Positions 1 through 9,421 of a DNA stretch of 64,000 nt are shown here, in pieces (the first letter of the stretch is position 1; each line of letters opens with the position of its first letter). The notes under the pieces were generated by a model. That model was given only the letters and a program-made list of their open reading frames with translations, had not been told where the DNA came from and did not search any database. The translations under genes were made by a program, and so were the position numbers. Source of the DNA: Candidatus Faeciplasma pullistercoris (lineage in GTDB: Bacteria > Bacillota > Clostridia > Oscillospirales > Ruminococcaceae); assembly GCA_018715525.1 (NCBI GenBank), contig DVLL01000005.1:1-64000 (forward strand), written 5' to 3'.

Positions 1-380
1 GACAGCCTAATTATCTTACCACAGCTCCGTGGCTTTGTCAAGCATTTTTTCGGATTTTTTTCGCTTCCGTCTTAATGCCCGCTACCGGATTCCCCTGCGG
101 TTTCATCAATCCTTCCGCTCTATCCTCCGCCTCTCCCTCGAGACAGCTTGCTTAGCATACACCTTCCTATACCCTTTTGTCAAGCCCTTTTTGCATTTTT
201 GGGGGTTGTGCCAATTCAGGCTTTTTCTTTTAAGCCTGTATATGGGCAATTTGCAAAAAATATACCGCTTTTTGTCGCCGGTCAGGAGATACATTATCAG
301 TTTACCCAAAATATGACATGAATTATACCACGCGGGCAAGAAATACTAATACCGCCAATAAGTATGAAAGGATGACAAGC
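1..380. other. Left-edge gene-free stretch
   Basis: AT-rich non-coding sequence. I see no protein-like reading frame. A short hairpin (AGGCTT/AAGCCT) lies at about 217-238 without a following T-run. TTTACC at 301-306, 17 nt from TATACC at 324-329, is a weak candidate promoter for the gene that follows. Confidence 0.4.
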
Positions 381-1070
381 ATGAGCTCATCAAAAAGGCT
401 GACTCTTTATTATATGCTGCTGATACTAATTATATGTATTTGCGCGGCTTTTGTTCTCAAGAACAGCGCTTACCTTAATTTCGGTGAGAGCGAGGCTCTT
501 TCAAAGCTTGGCTCTCAGGGCAAGGAGGTCACCGCCATTCAGGAGGCTCTTCGCGACAGAGGACTCTTCAGCGGAGAGGCTACCGGCTACTACGGCACGA
601 AGACCCAGACCGCTGTCCGCAGATTCCAGCAGCAAAAGGGTCTTGCTGTAGACGGAATAGCGGGTCCGCAGACCCTTGGCGCTCTCGGAATAAGCATCGG
701 TTCTGTTCCGCAGGCGACTGAATCAAATATAAATCTTCTTGCGAGGATCATATCGGCAGAGGCTCGCGGCGAGCCCTACGCCGGTCAGGTCGCCGTAGGC
801 GCAGTCGTGCTCAACCGAGTCGAGCACCCCTCGTTCCCCGACACCATTGAGGGCGTTATATACCAAAACGGAGCGTTCTCCGCAATAAACGACGGACAGT
901 TCTGGGAGCCGATAGAAGCGTCTTGCTACAACGCGGCGCGCGACGCCCTCAACGGCTGGGATCCCTCCGGCGGAGCGATCTACTACTACAACCCCGCCAA
1001 GACCTCGAACGCTTTTATCACCTCGCGCCCTGTAATTACGCAGATAGGCGATCATCTCTTCTGCTCGTAA
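381..1070 (+). CDS. SleB/CwlJ-type cell wall (spore cortex) hydrolase
   Basis: Predicted exported peptidoglycan hydrolase of 229 residues. Residues 9-26 form one hydrophobic signal or anchor segment. Residues about 42-102 are a peptidoglycan-binding repeat (YYGTKTQTAVRRFQ, VDGIAGPQT). Residues about 118-229 are a Hydrolase_2 domain whose ISAEARGE motif (Glu near 127) is the likely catalytic site. In spore formers this family makes muramic-lactam-dependent cuts in cortex during germination, but vegetative roles exist, so the substrate is inferred. The ATG at 381 is chosen because GAAAGG precedes it at suitable distance; an in-frame ATG at 318 would add an atypical N-terminus. It is monocistronic, with a terminator directly after it. 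Confidence 0.85.
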   Translation: MSSSKRLTLYYMLLILIICICAAFVLKNSAYLNFGESEALSKLGSQGKEVTAIQEALRDRGLFSGEATGYYGTKTQTAVRRFQQQKGLAVDGIAGPQTLGALGISIGSVPQATESNINLLARIISAEARGEPYAGQVAVGAVVLNRVEHPSFPDTIEGVIYQNGAFSAINDGQFWEPIEASCYNAARDALNGWDPSGGAIYYYNPAKTSNAFITSRPVITQIGDHLFCS

Positions 1071-1108
1071 GCTTCAATGGCTTTACCATTATATAATTGT
1101 AGTTCCCT

Positions 1109-1150
1109 GCGGGACGGCTTTCTTAAAAAGGAGGCTGTCCCGCTTGTTTT
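1109..1150 (+). terminator. Rho-independent terminator after the cell wall hydrolase
   Basis: Ten-base-pair stem (GCGGGACGGC with GCTGTCCCGC, one G-T pair) followed by TTGTTTT. Confidence 0.8.
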
Positions 1151-1152
1151 AA

Positions 1153-1181
1153 TTGACCTTTTGACCTGAAAGTAGTATACT
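1153..1181 (+). promoter_or_regulatory. Sigma-A promoter for luxS
   Basis: TTGACC, 17-nt spacer, TATACT. It places the transcription start near 1188, leaving about 105 nt of leader before the luxS start codon. I see no riboswitch signature in that leader. Confidence 0.6.
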
Positions 1182-1293
1182 CAGCTTGTTATTCGCCTTT
1201 TTGAAGGGTATTCTATACAAAAAGTATATTCCGTCAGAGGGCGTCTACCAAATGTATTATACTATTATATATAGAGGGAGCGCAGGAAAGCAT

Positions 1294-1758
1294 ATGGAAC
1301 TTGAAAAAATAGCGAGCTTTAAGGTAGACCACAGAAAATTCGGCGTCGGCATGTACATATCGAGGTTAGACGGCGACATTATCACCTACGACATAAGAAT
1401 GGTCAAGCCGAACGGAGGAAAATACATTTCAAGCCCATCGCTGCACACCATTGAGCACCTATTTGCAACCTACGCGCGCTCGTCGTCCGAGTCGGAAAGA
1501 GTTATATATGTTGGACCGATGGGCTGCCGCACCGGCTTTTATCTTCTTATGAGGGATCCGAGCCCGGCTTCCGACATTGAGCTGGTGAAAGACTGCATGA
1601 GGTTTATCAGTAAATTTGAGGGGGATATCCCCGGGGCGACCGAGCCGGAATGCGGAAATTATCTTGAGCACGACCTGACTCAGGCAAGGCGGGATGTGCT
1701 TCCTATTCTGAGAGCACTTGAGAGCTGGGACGAAGGAAGGTTGATTTACCCTGCATAA
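1294..1758 (+). CDS. luxS: S-ribosylhomocysteine lyase LuxS
   Basis: Cleaves S-ribosylhomocysteine to homocysteine and DPD, the precursor of the AI-2 signal, in the activated methyl cycle; cytoplasmic metalloenzyme. The 154 residues match the family's usual 150-170. Metal ligands are visible as HTIEH (His51, His55) and Cys120 in ECGNY, and the catalytic Cys78 sits in GCRTGFY. The frame is open upstream to 1186, but the ATG at 1294 with AGGAAAG before it gives the usual family start. No pfs/mtnN or methionine genes adjoin it; it stands alone behind its own promoter, and no terminator is obvious after it. Confidence 0.95.
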   Translation: MELEKIASFKVDHRKFGVGMYISRLDGDIITYDIRMVKPNGGKYISSPSLHTIEHLFATYARSSSESERVIYVGPMGCRTGFYLLMRDPSPASDIELVKDCMRFISKFEGDIPGATEPECGNYLEHDLTQARRDVLPILRALESWDEGRLIYPA

Positions 1759-2099
1759 AGGCTGTGAATTTGTTACAAACTGTAACCGGATTTATGAAAC
1801 CATATGTGACAGTTGTGTGAAAAATCTGCTATGGTACAGAGAAACCCGTACCACATAATATCCGAAAATTCAAGCTAATAATATTCTTGATTTATGCAGG
1901 AATCACAAAGTTTTTGCGAAGTCATGAAAAACAGCCCTTTTAATGGTTGATTTTTTATTTTTGTCTGTTATAATAGAGAAGCTTCTTGTAACTGATTTGT
2001 AACTATTGCGGCATTTTTCTATGCAGCATTTTGCGATGTCGCGTTTGGCGACGTCATATTTAAGAGATTCGGATATTATACTTGCGAAAGGGGCATTCG
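1759..2099. other. Intergenic region with promoter of the M23 peptidase gene
   Basis: No coding frame. A small palindrome GTTACAAACTGTAAC lies near 1783-1797 and could be an operator or chance. The only clear signal is the promoter at 1947-1974. Confidence 0.5.
1947..1974 (+). promoter_or_regulatory. Sigma-A promoter for the M23 peptidase gene
   Basis: TTGATT, 16-nt spacer, TATAAT. The predicted leader is about 118 nt. Confidence 0.6.
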
Positions 2100-3851
2100 A
2101 TGCTCACACCTCACCTAAAAGCCGGGCTGAAGAAGATGTTCGGTGCGTTATTTAGCTTTCTTCAGTTCTCCGGAAAAACAGTTGCTACAATTATATATGT
2201 GATTGCCGCCACTATTTTTGGATTCGTGTTCCGCATGGCGGCTTCGGCGTTCGGTTTTTTGGGACACTGGCTGGCGAACAGATTCAAGCAGCCGCTTCTC
2301 GAGGCTTTTTGCTTTGTGATTACGCCCTTTGCCCACGCCATGGGAGCGCTCGCGCACGCTCATATCAAGCTGAAAAAGTCGAAAGGGCTCGGCGTAAAAC
2401 ATACTGCGAACACAATCGGTGAGCTGGGCTGGAATTTTATTCTTGGCCTTGGCAGATTTCTAAGAAAAGCCTTTAACTATGCAGCACCTGCCGCCTGCGT
2501 TGCGTTTTTTGTTGCGCTTATCGGTCATGCAAGCGGCCTGCAATATACTATTTCCGTCGAGTACAACGGCAATGACCTCGGAGTAATCAGCAACGAGGCG
2601 GAATACAGCAAGGCTCAGGCAATTGTTCAGGAGAAGATAACCTATACCGACAATGACACTGCTATTATCGAGACGCCGATATTCAATGTCCGCATGATGC
2701 GGACCGACGACGTCCCGGTCGACACGGACAGCCTGTCCGAGCTCATGATGAACTCCTCTGAGGCCGGAGTAGTAGACGCCTACGGTCTATACATCAACGA
2801 TTCTCTTGTCGGCGTATACAATGAAGAGGAAGTCGCGAAGATCCAGGCAGCTCTTGACGCAAGGCTTGCCGAAAACTATGACCCCGAGGCGATTGTCACA
2901 GAATTTGAAGATAAGATCGACTTTGTCGAGGGCAGATACCTTGAGACAAACCTTGTCAGCGCGGATTTTGCCGTCGAGTATATACTCGGAAGCACGGACG
3001 TCGAGGCTTATTATGTTGTTTCAAGCGGAGATTCAGTTTCGCTTATAGCTGATAAGCTCGGCTATACCACGGATGCGCTGATCGCGGAAAATTCTTTCCT
3101 TGCGGACGGGGTCCACGCCGGCGACATAGTCACATACCACTACAAGGAGGCAAACCTCCCTGTTCTGACCACACACTACGAGAGCTACGATCAGACCATA
3201 GACACAGCCGTTCAATACGTCTATGACAACGACGTTGACCAGTACTGCGAGATACTCAAGCAGCGCGGCTCCGACGGCTACGAGAATGTCACCGCCCTTG
3301 TTACCGAAAGAGACGGCAGAGAATCCGACAGAACCGTTGTTTCAAGGTATGTCATCGAAGAGATGGTGCCCAGAATCTATGTCGTAGGAACTCAGCCCAA
3401 CAGCTTCATTGAGGAAGAGGGCAACGACGTAATCGACTATCTCGGCACCTGCGTATGGCCGGTCGGCGGAGACGGCGGATATATAAGCTCGCTCTACGGC
3501 TACCGCAGCTGGGACGATTCAAACCACAAGGGCATTGATATTGCCGCCGACAGAGGCACCGAGATTTACGCGGCGGCGGACGGAGTCGTGTCCTTTGCGG
3601 GAACATACTCCTCCTACGGAAAGCTTGTTATAATCGACCACGGCAACGGCTATGAGACCTACTACGCGCATCAGTCCTCTATTCTTGTCGAGGAGGGAGA
3701 CGTCGTCAAGAAGGGCGATATCATAGGCGAGGTAGGAATGACAGGCTCGGCGTCAGGAAATCACCTCCACTTTGAGCTTAGACGCTACGACAGCAGAATG
3801 AATCCTTTCCTCTGCCTTGGCGGAGCTGGCGACCATGCGGTTTGGGAATGA
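2100..3851 (+). CDS. Membrane-anchored M23 metallopeptidase with LysM and G5 domains
   Basis: Predicted cell-surface endopeptidase acting on peptidoglycan cross-bridges. The 583-residue protein has a long N-terminal region with several hydrophobic stretches, the last (about 127-145) followed by the external part. Rough order outside: an unassigned region, LysM (YYVVSSGDSVSLIADKLGY), a G5-like beta domain (about 345-425), then a C-terminal LytM/M23 domain. The zinc-site motifs HKGID and HLHFE are intact, so it should be active rather than a scaffold. The ATG at 2100 follows GAAAGGGG; the TTG at 2082 is less likely. The long N-terminal region is unusual for the family, which often has one signal segment. 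Terminator follows. Confidence 0.85.
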   Translation: MLTPHLKAGLKKMFGALFSFLQFSGKTVATIIYVIAATIFGFVFRMAASAFGFLGHWLANRFKQPLLEAFCFVITPFAHAMGALAHAHIKLKKSKGLGVKHTANTIGELGWNFILGLGRFLRKAFNYAAPAACVAFFVALIGHASGLQYTISVEYNGNDLGVISNEAEYSKAQAIVQEKITYTDNDTAIIETPIFNVRMMRTDDVPVDTDSLSELMMNSSEAGVVDAYGLYINDSLVGVYNEEEVAKIQAALDARLAENYDPEAIVTEFEDKIDFVEGRYLETNLVSADFAVEYILGSTDVEAYYVVSSGDSVSLIADKLGYTTDALIAENSFLADGVHAGDIVTYHYKEANLPVLTTHYESYDQTIDTAVQYVYDNDVDQYCEILKQRGSDGYENVTALVTERDGRESDRTVVSRYVIEEMVPRIYVVGTQPNSFIEEEGNDVIDYLGTCVWPVGGDGGYISSLYGYRSWDDSNHKGIDIAADRGTEIYAAADGVVSFAGTYSSYGKLVIIDHGNGYETYYAHQSSILVEEGDVVKKGDIIGEVGMTGSASGNHLHFELRRYDSRMNPFLCLGGAGDHAVWE

Positions 3852-3909
3852 TACCTCTTTCGGCTTACATAGTTGAGTAAGTGCCTTGAAAGATGCACCG
3901 ATAGCTTTT

Positions 3910-3945
3910 CAGACAGCCTCTTAAAACCGGGGCTGTCTGCTTTTT
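3910..3945 (+). terminator. Terminator after the M23 peptidase gene
   Basis: CAGACAGCC pairs with GGCTGTCTG and is followed by CTTTTT. Confidence 0.8.
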
Positions 3946-4006
3946 AGCCCGTGCATGAGCAGACTGGAAAGAGGCAAAAAACTCTCAAAAAATTTCGGAC
4001 TTGGTA

Positions 4007-4035
4007 TTGACAAGACAGGAGTATGGTGCTATAAT
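4007..4035 (+). promoter_or_regulatory. Promoter of tRNA-Leu
   Basis: Consensus TTGACA, 17-nt spacer, TATAAT, ending 36 nt before the tRNA. Confidence 0.8.
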
Positions 4036-4071
4036 GATGAAGCTGTCTGATGAGACAGTCAAATAATTTAT

Positions 4072-4155
4072 GCGGCAGTGCTGGAATAGGCAGACAGGCA
4101 CGTTTGAGGTGCGTGTGTCAACGACGTGTGGGTTCAAGTCCCACTTGCCGCACCA
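4072..4155 (+). tRNA. tRNA-Leu (anticodon GAG)
   Basis: Acceptor GCGGCAG pairs with TTGCCGC. The anticodon arm CACGT-TTGAGGT-GCGTG gives GAG. There is a long variable arm and a T-loop GGTTCAAGTCC, with encoded CCA. Confidence 0.95.
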
Positions 4156-4161
4156 GAAGAT

Positions 4162-4199
4162 ACGCTGATCCCGTTCTTGGGATTCAGCGTTGTTTTTTG
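4162..4199 (+). terminator. Terminator of tRNA-Leu
   Basis: ACGCTGATCCC pairs with GGGATTCAGCGT (one mismatch), followed by TGTTTTTTG. Confidence 0.8.
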
Positions 4200-4230
4200 C
4201 TCACAGCCAATAAGCCTATGATTAAAAGCC

Positions 4231-4263
4231 AAAATCCGAGCGCGATGTGCGTCCGGATTTTTT
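4231..4263 (+). terminator. Second hairpin/terminator downstream of tRNA-Leu
   Basis: AAAATCCG pairs with CGGATTTTTT around a GC-rich loop. It may back up the first terminator. Confidence 0.55.
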
Positions 4264-4304
4264 CTTTGGGTAACGTTCTCACTACGGCGCAAACAAGCCG
4301 CTCG

Positions 4305-4333
4305 AACAAGTGAGCCTCCGGCGTCATAAAATA
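4305..4333 (+). promoter_or_regulatory. Sigma-K-like sporulation promoter for the collagen-like gene
   Basis: AACA at 4305-4308, 16 nt, then CATAAAATA at 4325-4333. This matches the mother-cell consensus (mACm, about 16 nt, CATAnnnTA) known for sigma-K. The ribosome site GGAGG lies at about 4350-4354. Confidence 0.55.
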
Positions 4334-4365
4334 TATCAAAAACTCAACCGGAGGATTTACGTTCT

Positions 4366-5487
<1,122 letters not shown>

Positions 5488-5498
5488 GCTAAGGCAGC

Positions 5499-5545
5499 AA
5501 AAAAGCCGCCGGGTTCGGAGCGTTTTCCGAGCCTGACGGCTTTTT
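5499..5545. terminator. Bidirectional terminator between the collagen-like gene and nth
   Basis: AAAAAAGCC and GGCTTTTT flank an imperfect GC stem, with T-runs on both strands. It serves the two convergent genes. Confidence 0.85.
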
Positions 5546-5563
5546 CGCACCTGCGTGCGGCGC

Positions 5564-6220
5564 TTATTTCTCCCCCGCCCCGGTTCGAGCGCAAAAGGCT
5601 GAACACACCTCCGAAAGAGGGCAGCCCGAGCACTTAGGGCTTCTCGCCGTGCATACCTCCCTGCCGAAATTGACCAGCCTATGGCAAAAGTCGCTCGACT
5701 TTTCGGGCGGAAGCAGCTCCCTGAGCTCTTTTTCCACCTTATACGGCTCGTCCGAGTCTGTAAGCCCGAGACGCCTGCAAATTCTGATGCAATGCGTGTC
5801 GGTGACGACAGCGGGCTGCTTATACACGTCTCCCATGATAAGGTTCGCGGTCTTTCTGCCTATCCCGGGGAGCTTTATCAGCTCGTCGAGCGTCCGGGGA
5901 AGCTCCCCGCCGTAGTCTGAAATAAGCATCCTGCTCAGCTCGATTATGCTCTTTGCCTTTGTCCTAAACAGCCCGCAGGGACGTATCACGTCCTCGAGCT
6001 CGGCTAAGTCCGCCTCGGCAAATGACTCGAGCGTGGGATATTTCTCAAAAAGCACCTTGGTCACTATGTTTACCCTCGCGTCTGTGCATTGAGCTGACAG
6101 CCTGGTGGCTATCAGCAGCTCGTACGGCTTTTTATATTCCAGCGAGCAGGCGGCGTCTGGATACTTCTGTTCCAAAAGCCTCACCGCCTCCGCCGCTTTT
6201 TTATTAAGCTCCTCATTCAT
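5564..6220 (-). CDS. nth: Endonuclease III
   Basis: DNA glycosylase/AP lyase that removes oxidised pyrimidines in base excision repair. The 218 residues match the family. The helix-hairpin-helix LPGIGRKTAN contains the catalytic Lys, and the catalytic Asp follows in VVTDTHC. The [4Fe-4S] loop is complete near the C-terminus (C-x6-C-x2-C-x5-C: CTARSPKCSGCPLSEVC). The gene is single and convergent with the collagen-like gene. It is divergent from the hydrogenase operon, with about 220 nt between starts. Confidence 0.95.
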   Translation of the reverse strand: MNEELNKKAAEAVRLLEQKYPDAACSLEYKKPYELLIATRLSAQCTDARVNIVTKVLFEKYPTLESFAEADLAELEDVIRPCGLFRTKAKSIIELSRMLISDYGGELPRTLDELIKLPGIGRKTANLIMGDVYKQPAVVTDTHCIRICRRLGLTDSDEPYKVEKELRELLPPEKSSDFCHRLVNFGREVCTARSPKCSGCPLSEVCSAFCARTGAGEK

Positions 6221-6351
6221 GTCGCGTCACCCCTCATAATTTGCTCTGCCGCTTATTGTACCATGCCTGAGCTATTCTTTCAAGTATCGGCACATTTACA
6301 CTTTTTGTGCAAATTGTCTTTATTTTGAGCCGTTATTTTTCCTTTTTTCTA

Positions 6352-6380
6352 TTGCCTTTAGCGTGAAATTATGATATACT
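6352..6380 (+). promoter_or_regulatory. Promoter of the hydrogenase operon
   Basis: TTGCCT, 17-nt spacer, TATACT, about 60 nt before the first gene. It is the only good promoter seen for the run of genes to 14756. I see no Rex-like palindrome beside it. Confidence 0.55.
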
Positions 6381-6439
6381 TTCATATATGTGTTGGTATG
6401 CTCTACAGGCATACCCGCAAAACACAAGGAGGTTAAATA

Positions 6440-6937
6440 ATGGGCAACAAAATAACATCCATTCCCTTTAAGACTACTCCCGAACAGATGGAGGAGCTCA
6501 TGCAGTTCATAAACGAGAACAAGCATGAAAAGGGCTGCCTTATGCCTATAATGCAGAAGGCGCAGGGAATTTACGGCTATCTTCCCATCGAGGTTCAATC
6601 GCTCATCGCTCGTGAGCTCGAAATACCGATGGAAAAGGTTTACGGCGTGGCAACATTCTACGCTCAGTTCACACTCGTGCCAAAGGGCGAGTACAACATC
6701 TCGGTATGTCTTGGAACAGCCTGCTATGTAAAGGGCTCAGGCAACATCTTCGACAAGCTCTCCGAAAAGCTGGGCATAGGAGCGGACGAGTGCACTCCCG
6801 ACGGCAGATTCTCTCTTATCGCCTGCCGCTGCATAGGCGCGTGCGGCTTGGCGCCTGTCATGACGGTAAACGAGGACGTTTACGGACGGCTTACCGTTGA
6901 CGATATAGACACCATCCTTGCAAAGTACGGTATATAA
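6440..6937 (+). CDS. hndA: NuoE-like [2Fe-2S] subunit of NAD-linked hydrogenase (HndA/HydC)
   Basis: Thioredoxin-fold electron-transfer subunit of the soluble multimeric hydrogenase encoded by this operon. The 165 residues match NuoE/HndA. The cluster ligands are Cys90 and Cys95 (CLGTAC), then Cys131 and Cys135 (CIGAC). In bifurcating complexes this subunit sits beside the NuoF-like flavoprotein, here encoded 4 kb downstream at 11133. AAGGAGG precedes the start. It is first in the operon. Six accessory genes separate it from the other redox subunits, whereas hydC-hydB-hydA are contiguous in many other genomes. Confidence 0.92.
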   Translation: MGNKITSIPFKTTPEQMEELMQFINENKHEKGCLMPIMQKAQGIYGYLPIEVQSLIARELEIPMEKVYGVATFYAQFTLVPKGEYNISVCLGTACYVKGSGNIFDKLSEKLGIGADECTPDGRFSLIACRCIGACGLAPVMTVNEDVYGRLTVDDIDTILAKYGI

Positions 6938-6971
6938 AAGCTTCTGACGCAGCCGGGAAGGATTCAAACCG

Positions 6972-7325
6972 ATGAAAATTGACAAAATTCAGGAACTGCT
7001 TGACGCCAAGGTCTTATGCTGTGAGGAGCTGCTCGGCTCGCATGTGTATTCCGCCTGCGGAAGCGACATGATGAGCGACGTTCTCGCTTATGTAAAGGAT
7101 CAGGCCGTTTTGCTCACCGGGCTTGTAAACTCTCAGGTGATAAGAACAGCCGAGATGATGGACATGCGGTGTATAGTTTTCGTTCGCTCAAAGATGCCGA
7201 ACGAGGAAATGATAAGGCTTGCCAAGGAAAGCGGCATAGTTTTGCTCGCGACAAGCAAGAGAATGTACGAAGCCTGCGGAATACTTTACACTAACGGTCT
7301 GAAGAAGGATGAGGTTTCGGGATGA
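6972..7325 (+). CDS. DRTGG-domain protein (first of two)
   Basis: 117 residues, one DRTGG-like domain: LTGLVNSQVIRTAEMMDM followed by a short alternating beta/alpha pattern. DRTGG domains occur beside CBS domains and in phosphotransacetylase regulators. Their ligand is not established, so I assign a regulatory role only. No membrane segment and no metal-binding cluster. It overlaps the next gene by 4 nt (ATGA), which implies coupled translation with the GHKL ATPase. A second DRTGG gene lies at 9065 in the same operon. Confidence 0.75.
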   Translation: MKIDKIQELLDAKVLCCEELLGSHVYSACGSDMMSDVLAYVKDQAVLLTGLVNSQVIRTAEMMDMRCIVFVRSKMPNEEMIRLAKESGIVLLATSKRMYEACGILYTNGLKKDEVSG

Positions 7326-7744
7326 GCGAGGCACTCACCTTCCACTATATCGTCGACGGCTCTGATTTTACCTCTGCCGGTCAGGCTTCGGTGCAGGTAA
7401 AAAAGAATTTGAGACAGCTTGGAATAAGCCCCGATGTTATCAGAAGAATTTCAATCGCCATGTATGAGGGCGAAATAAACATGGTCATTCACGCCGGCGG
7501 CGGAGAAGCCGACGTGTCGGTGACCGAAGACGCGGTTACCATTGTTCTTACCGACCACGGACCGGGAATAAAGGATATCCGGCTCGCCATGCAGGAGGGC
7601 TACTCCACCGCGCCGGACAATATCCGTTCTCTCGGCTTCGGAGCAGGCATGGGTCTGCCGAATATGAAAAGATACACCGATAAGATGGAGATCGAGTCAG
7701 AGGTCGGAGTGGGTACGACCGTGAGAATGGTGGTAAACCTTTAA
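7322..7744 (+). CDS. Anti-sigma-like GHKL ATPase (HATPase_c)
   Basis: Stand-alone GHKL ATP-binding domain of 140 residues, like the anti-sigma kinases SpoIIAB/RsbW. N box EGEINMVIH (Glu49, Asn53), G1 box DHGPGI (78-83), G2 box GFGAGMGL (105-112). There is no dimerisation/phospho-His domain, so it is not a complete sensor kinase. In known relatives such proteins phosphorylate an anti-sigma antagonist on Ser/Thr or sequester a sigma factor. No sigma factor or STAS partner is encoded nearby, so the target is unknown. It is coupled to the DRTGG gene upstream and 11 nt from the H-cluster-like gene downstream. Confidence 0.82.
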   Translation: MSEALTFHYIVDGSDFTSAGQASVQVKKNLRQLGISPDVIRRISIAMYEGEINMVIHAGGGEADVSVTEDAVTIVLTDHGPGIKDIRLAMQEGYSTAPDNIRSLGFGAGMGLPNMKRYTDKMEIESEVGVGTTVRMVVNL

Positions 7745-7755
7745 GGTAAAGCGAT

Positions 7756-9078
7756 ATGAACAAATACGAACATTCTGTTTATCTTGACTCTGAAAAGTGC
7801 ACGGGTTGCACCACATGTCTTAAGCACTGCCCTACCGAGGCGATACGAATCAAGAATCATCGTGCGGTCATAAACCCCGAAAGATGTATTGATTGCGGCG
7901 AATGTATTCGTGTTTGCCCACACAAGGCGAAAAAGGCGGTATGCTCGAGGCTCGACGCCATGGACGGCTTCAAGTGGAAAATAGCGCTCCCCGCTCCCAC
8001 TCTTTACGGGCAGTTTGACAACTTGGAGGACGTCGATTCCGTTCTGGACGGGCTTTATAAGCTCGGGTTTGACGACGTCTTTGAGGTGTCGGCGGCGGCT
8101 GAGCTTGTAAGCGCGTACACAAGGATATATCTTAAAAGCGCAGACGTGAAAAAGCCCGCCATAAGCTCCGCCTGTCCTGTCGTGCTCCGGCTTATCGGAC
8201 TGAGGTTCCCCTCTCTCAGCGACAATATCATCCACCTGCTCCCTCCCATGGAGGTGGCGGCAAGGCTCGCAAGGCAAAGGGCGCTCAAGGCTCATCCCGA
8301 GCTAAGCGAGCGTGACATAGGCGTGTGCTTCATATCCCCCTGCCCCGCCAAGGCGAGCTATGTAAAAAACGGCTTTGCCGACTATAAGAGCGCGGTCGAC
8401 GCGGTGGTGCCGATAAGCGACGTCTACTTCCAGCTCATAAGCAGGATGACTCGCGACGGCATAGAGCCAAAAAGCCACTCCGGAATGATAGGGATCGGCT
8501 GGGCGTCGTCCGGAGGAGAGGCGACGGCGCTGTTCAACAACAGCTATCTCGCCGCCGACGGCATCGACAACGTCATAAGCGTGCTCGACCAGATAGAAAA
8601 CGGAAACATTCCCCCGCTCGAATTTATCGAGCTGAACGCCTGCACCGGCGGCTGCGTAGGCGGAGTGCTTACAATGCAGAACCCCTTTATAGCAAAGGCG
8701 AGGCTGCAAACAATCAGGCGCTACCTTCCCGTCTCACGCAACCAGCTCACAAAAGAGGAGCAGGAGAATCTTCCCGAGTCCTATCTTTTCGACGAGCTTC
8801 CCGAATACCGCCCCATATCGCGGCTTTCGGACAGCATGAGCGAAAGCCTGAGGATGATGTCCGAGATACAGTCGATGAAGGACATACTTCCCGGAATAGA
8901 CTGCGGCTCCTGCGGAGCCCCGAGCTGCCGGGCGTTCGCCGAGGACGTCGTGACCTGCCGAGCGGATATGTCGAGCTGCGTTCTGATGAGAAACAAGGAG
9001 CTTGAAGAGCTTCTTCTATTCCATAAGGAGGACGGCTGCGGCGATAGCTGCGCCGACAACAGCAATGACAGTAAATGA
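7756..9078 (+). CDS. [FeFe]-hydrogenase-like iron-sulfur protein, putative redox/H2 sensor
   Basis: 440 residues. Order: two [4Fe-4S] ferredoxin motifs (Cys15/18/21/25 and Cys44/47/50/54); a Fe-hydrogenase large-subunit C-terminal-like domain (about 73-340); a C-terminal Fe-S motif (CGSCGAPSCRAF...CRAD, about 380-405) of the kind seen in corrinoid and Rnf-type proteins. H-cluster motifs are degenerate but keep cysteines: SSACPVV for TSCCPxW, SPCPAK for MPCxxK, NACTGGCVGG for the third. Alanine replaces the first L1 cysteine, a change associated with sensory [FeFe] hydrogenases. A catalytic role is unlikely; sensing for the neighbouring ATPases and DRTGG proteins is my inference. Its 3' end overlaps the next gene by 14 nt. 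Confidence 0.82.
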   Translation: MNKYEHSVYLDSEKCTGCTTCLKHCPTEAIRIKNHRAVINPERCIDCGECIRVCPHKAKKAVCSRLDAMDGFKWKIALPAPTLYGQFDNLEDVDSVLDGLYKLGFDDVFEVSAAAELVSAYTRIYLKSADVKKPAISSACPVVLRLIGLRFPSLSDNIIHLLPPMEVAARLARQRALKAHPELSERDIGVCFISPCPAKASYVKNGFADYKSAVDAVVPISDVYFQLISRMTRDGIEPKSHSGMIGIGWASSGGEATALFNNSYLAADGIDNVISVLDQIENGNIPPLEFIELNACTGGCVGGVLTMQNPFIAKARLQTIRRYLPVSRNQLTKEEQENLPESYLFDELPEYRPISRLSDSMSESLRMMSEIQSMKDILPGIDCGSCGAPSCRAFAEDVVTCRADMSSCVLMRNKELEELLLFHKEDGCGDSCADNSNDSK

Positions 9079-9391
9079 GCTTATCGAAAAATCCGGATAT
9101 AAGCCTGTTTCCCTGCCCGACGGGGAGAGAGAGATAAGCGGCGTGTACATAGGAGACCTTCTAAGCTGGGTGATGGGCAGAGCGAGAGCGGACAACGCCT
9201 GGATAACCATAATGTCCAACATAAACATTGTGGCGGTGGCGTCGTTAGCGGACACCTCCTGCATAATCGTAGCGGAGAATGTCGAGCTGCCCGCCGATAT
9301 AACGGCGACCGCAAAGGCTAAAGGAGTCAACATACTTTCCTCCCCCGACGGCGAATACGAGACGGCATGCCTGCTTCACAGCCTTCTGTGA
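9065..9391 (+). CDS. DRTGG-domain protein (second of two)
   Basis: 108 residues. The pattern GVYIGDLLSWVMGRARADNA, then WITIMSNINIVAVASLAD, is typical of short DRTGG proteins. The frame extends upstream to 9002, but the ATG at 9065 inside the preceding gene gives the family-like start MTVNEL and a 14-nt overlap, implying translational coupling with the Fe-S protein. Ligand and partner are unknown. Being coupled to the putative sensor, while its paralogue is coupled to the first ATPase, suggests both act in one regulatory circuit. Confidence 0.78.
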   Translation: MTVNELIEKSGYKPVSLPDGEREISGVYIGDLLSWVMGRARADNAWITIMSNINIVAVASLADTSCIIVAENVELPADITATAKAKGVNILSSPDGEYETACLLHSLL

Positions 9392-9421
9392 CGGCGGCGA
9401 GGAAGCGACACGACGCGAATA

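Noticed and set aside
29-339. Two overlapping frames at the left edge (29-316 plus, 106-339 minus)
   Set aside because: AT-rich, Phe/Leu- or Lys/Arg-rich low-quality translations on opposite strands, without ribosome sites.
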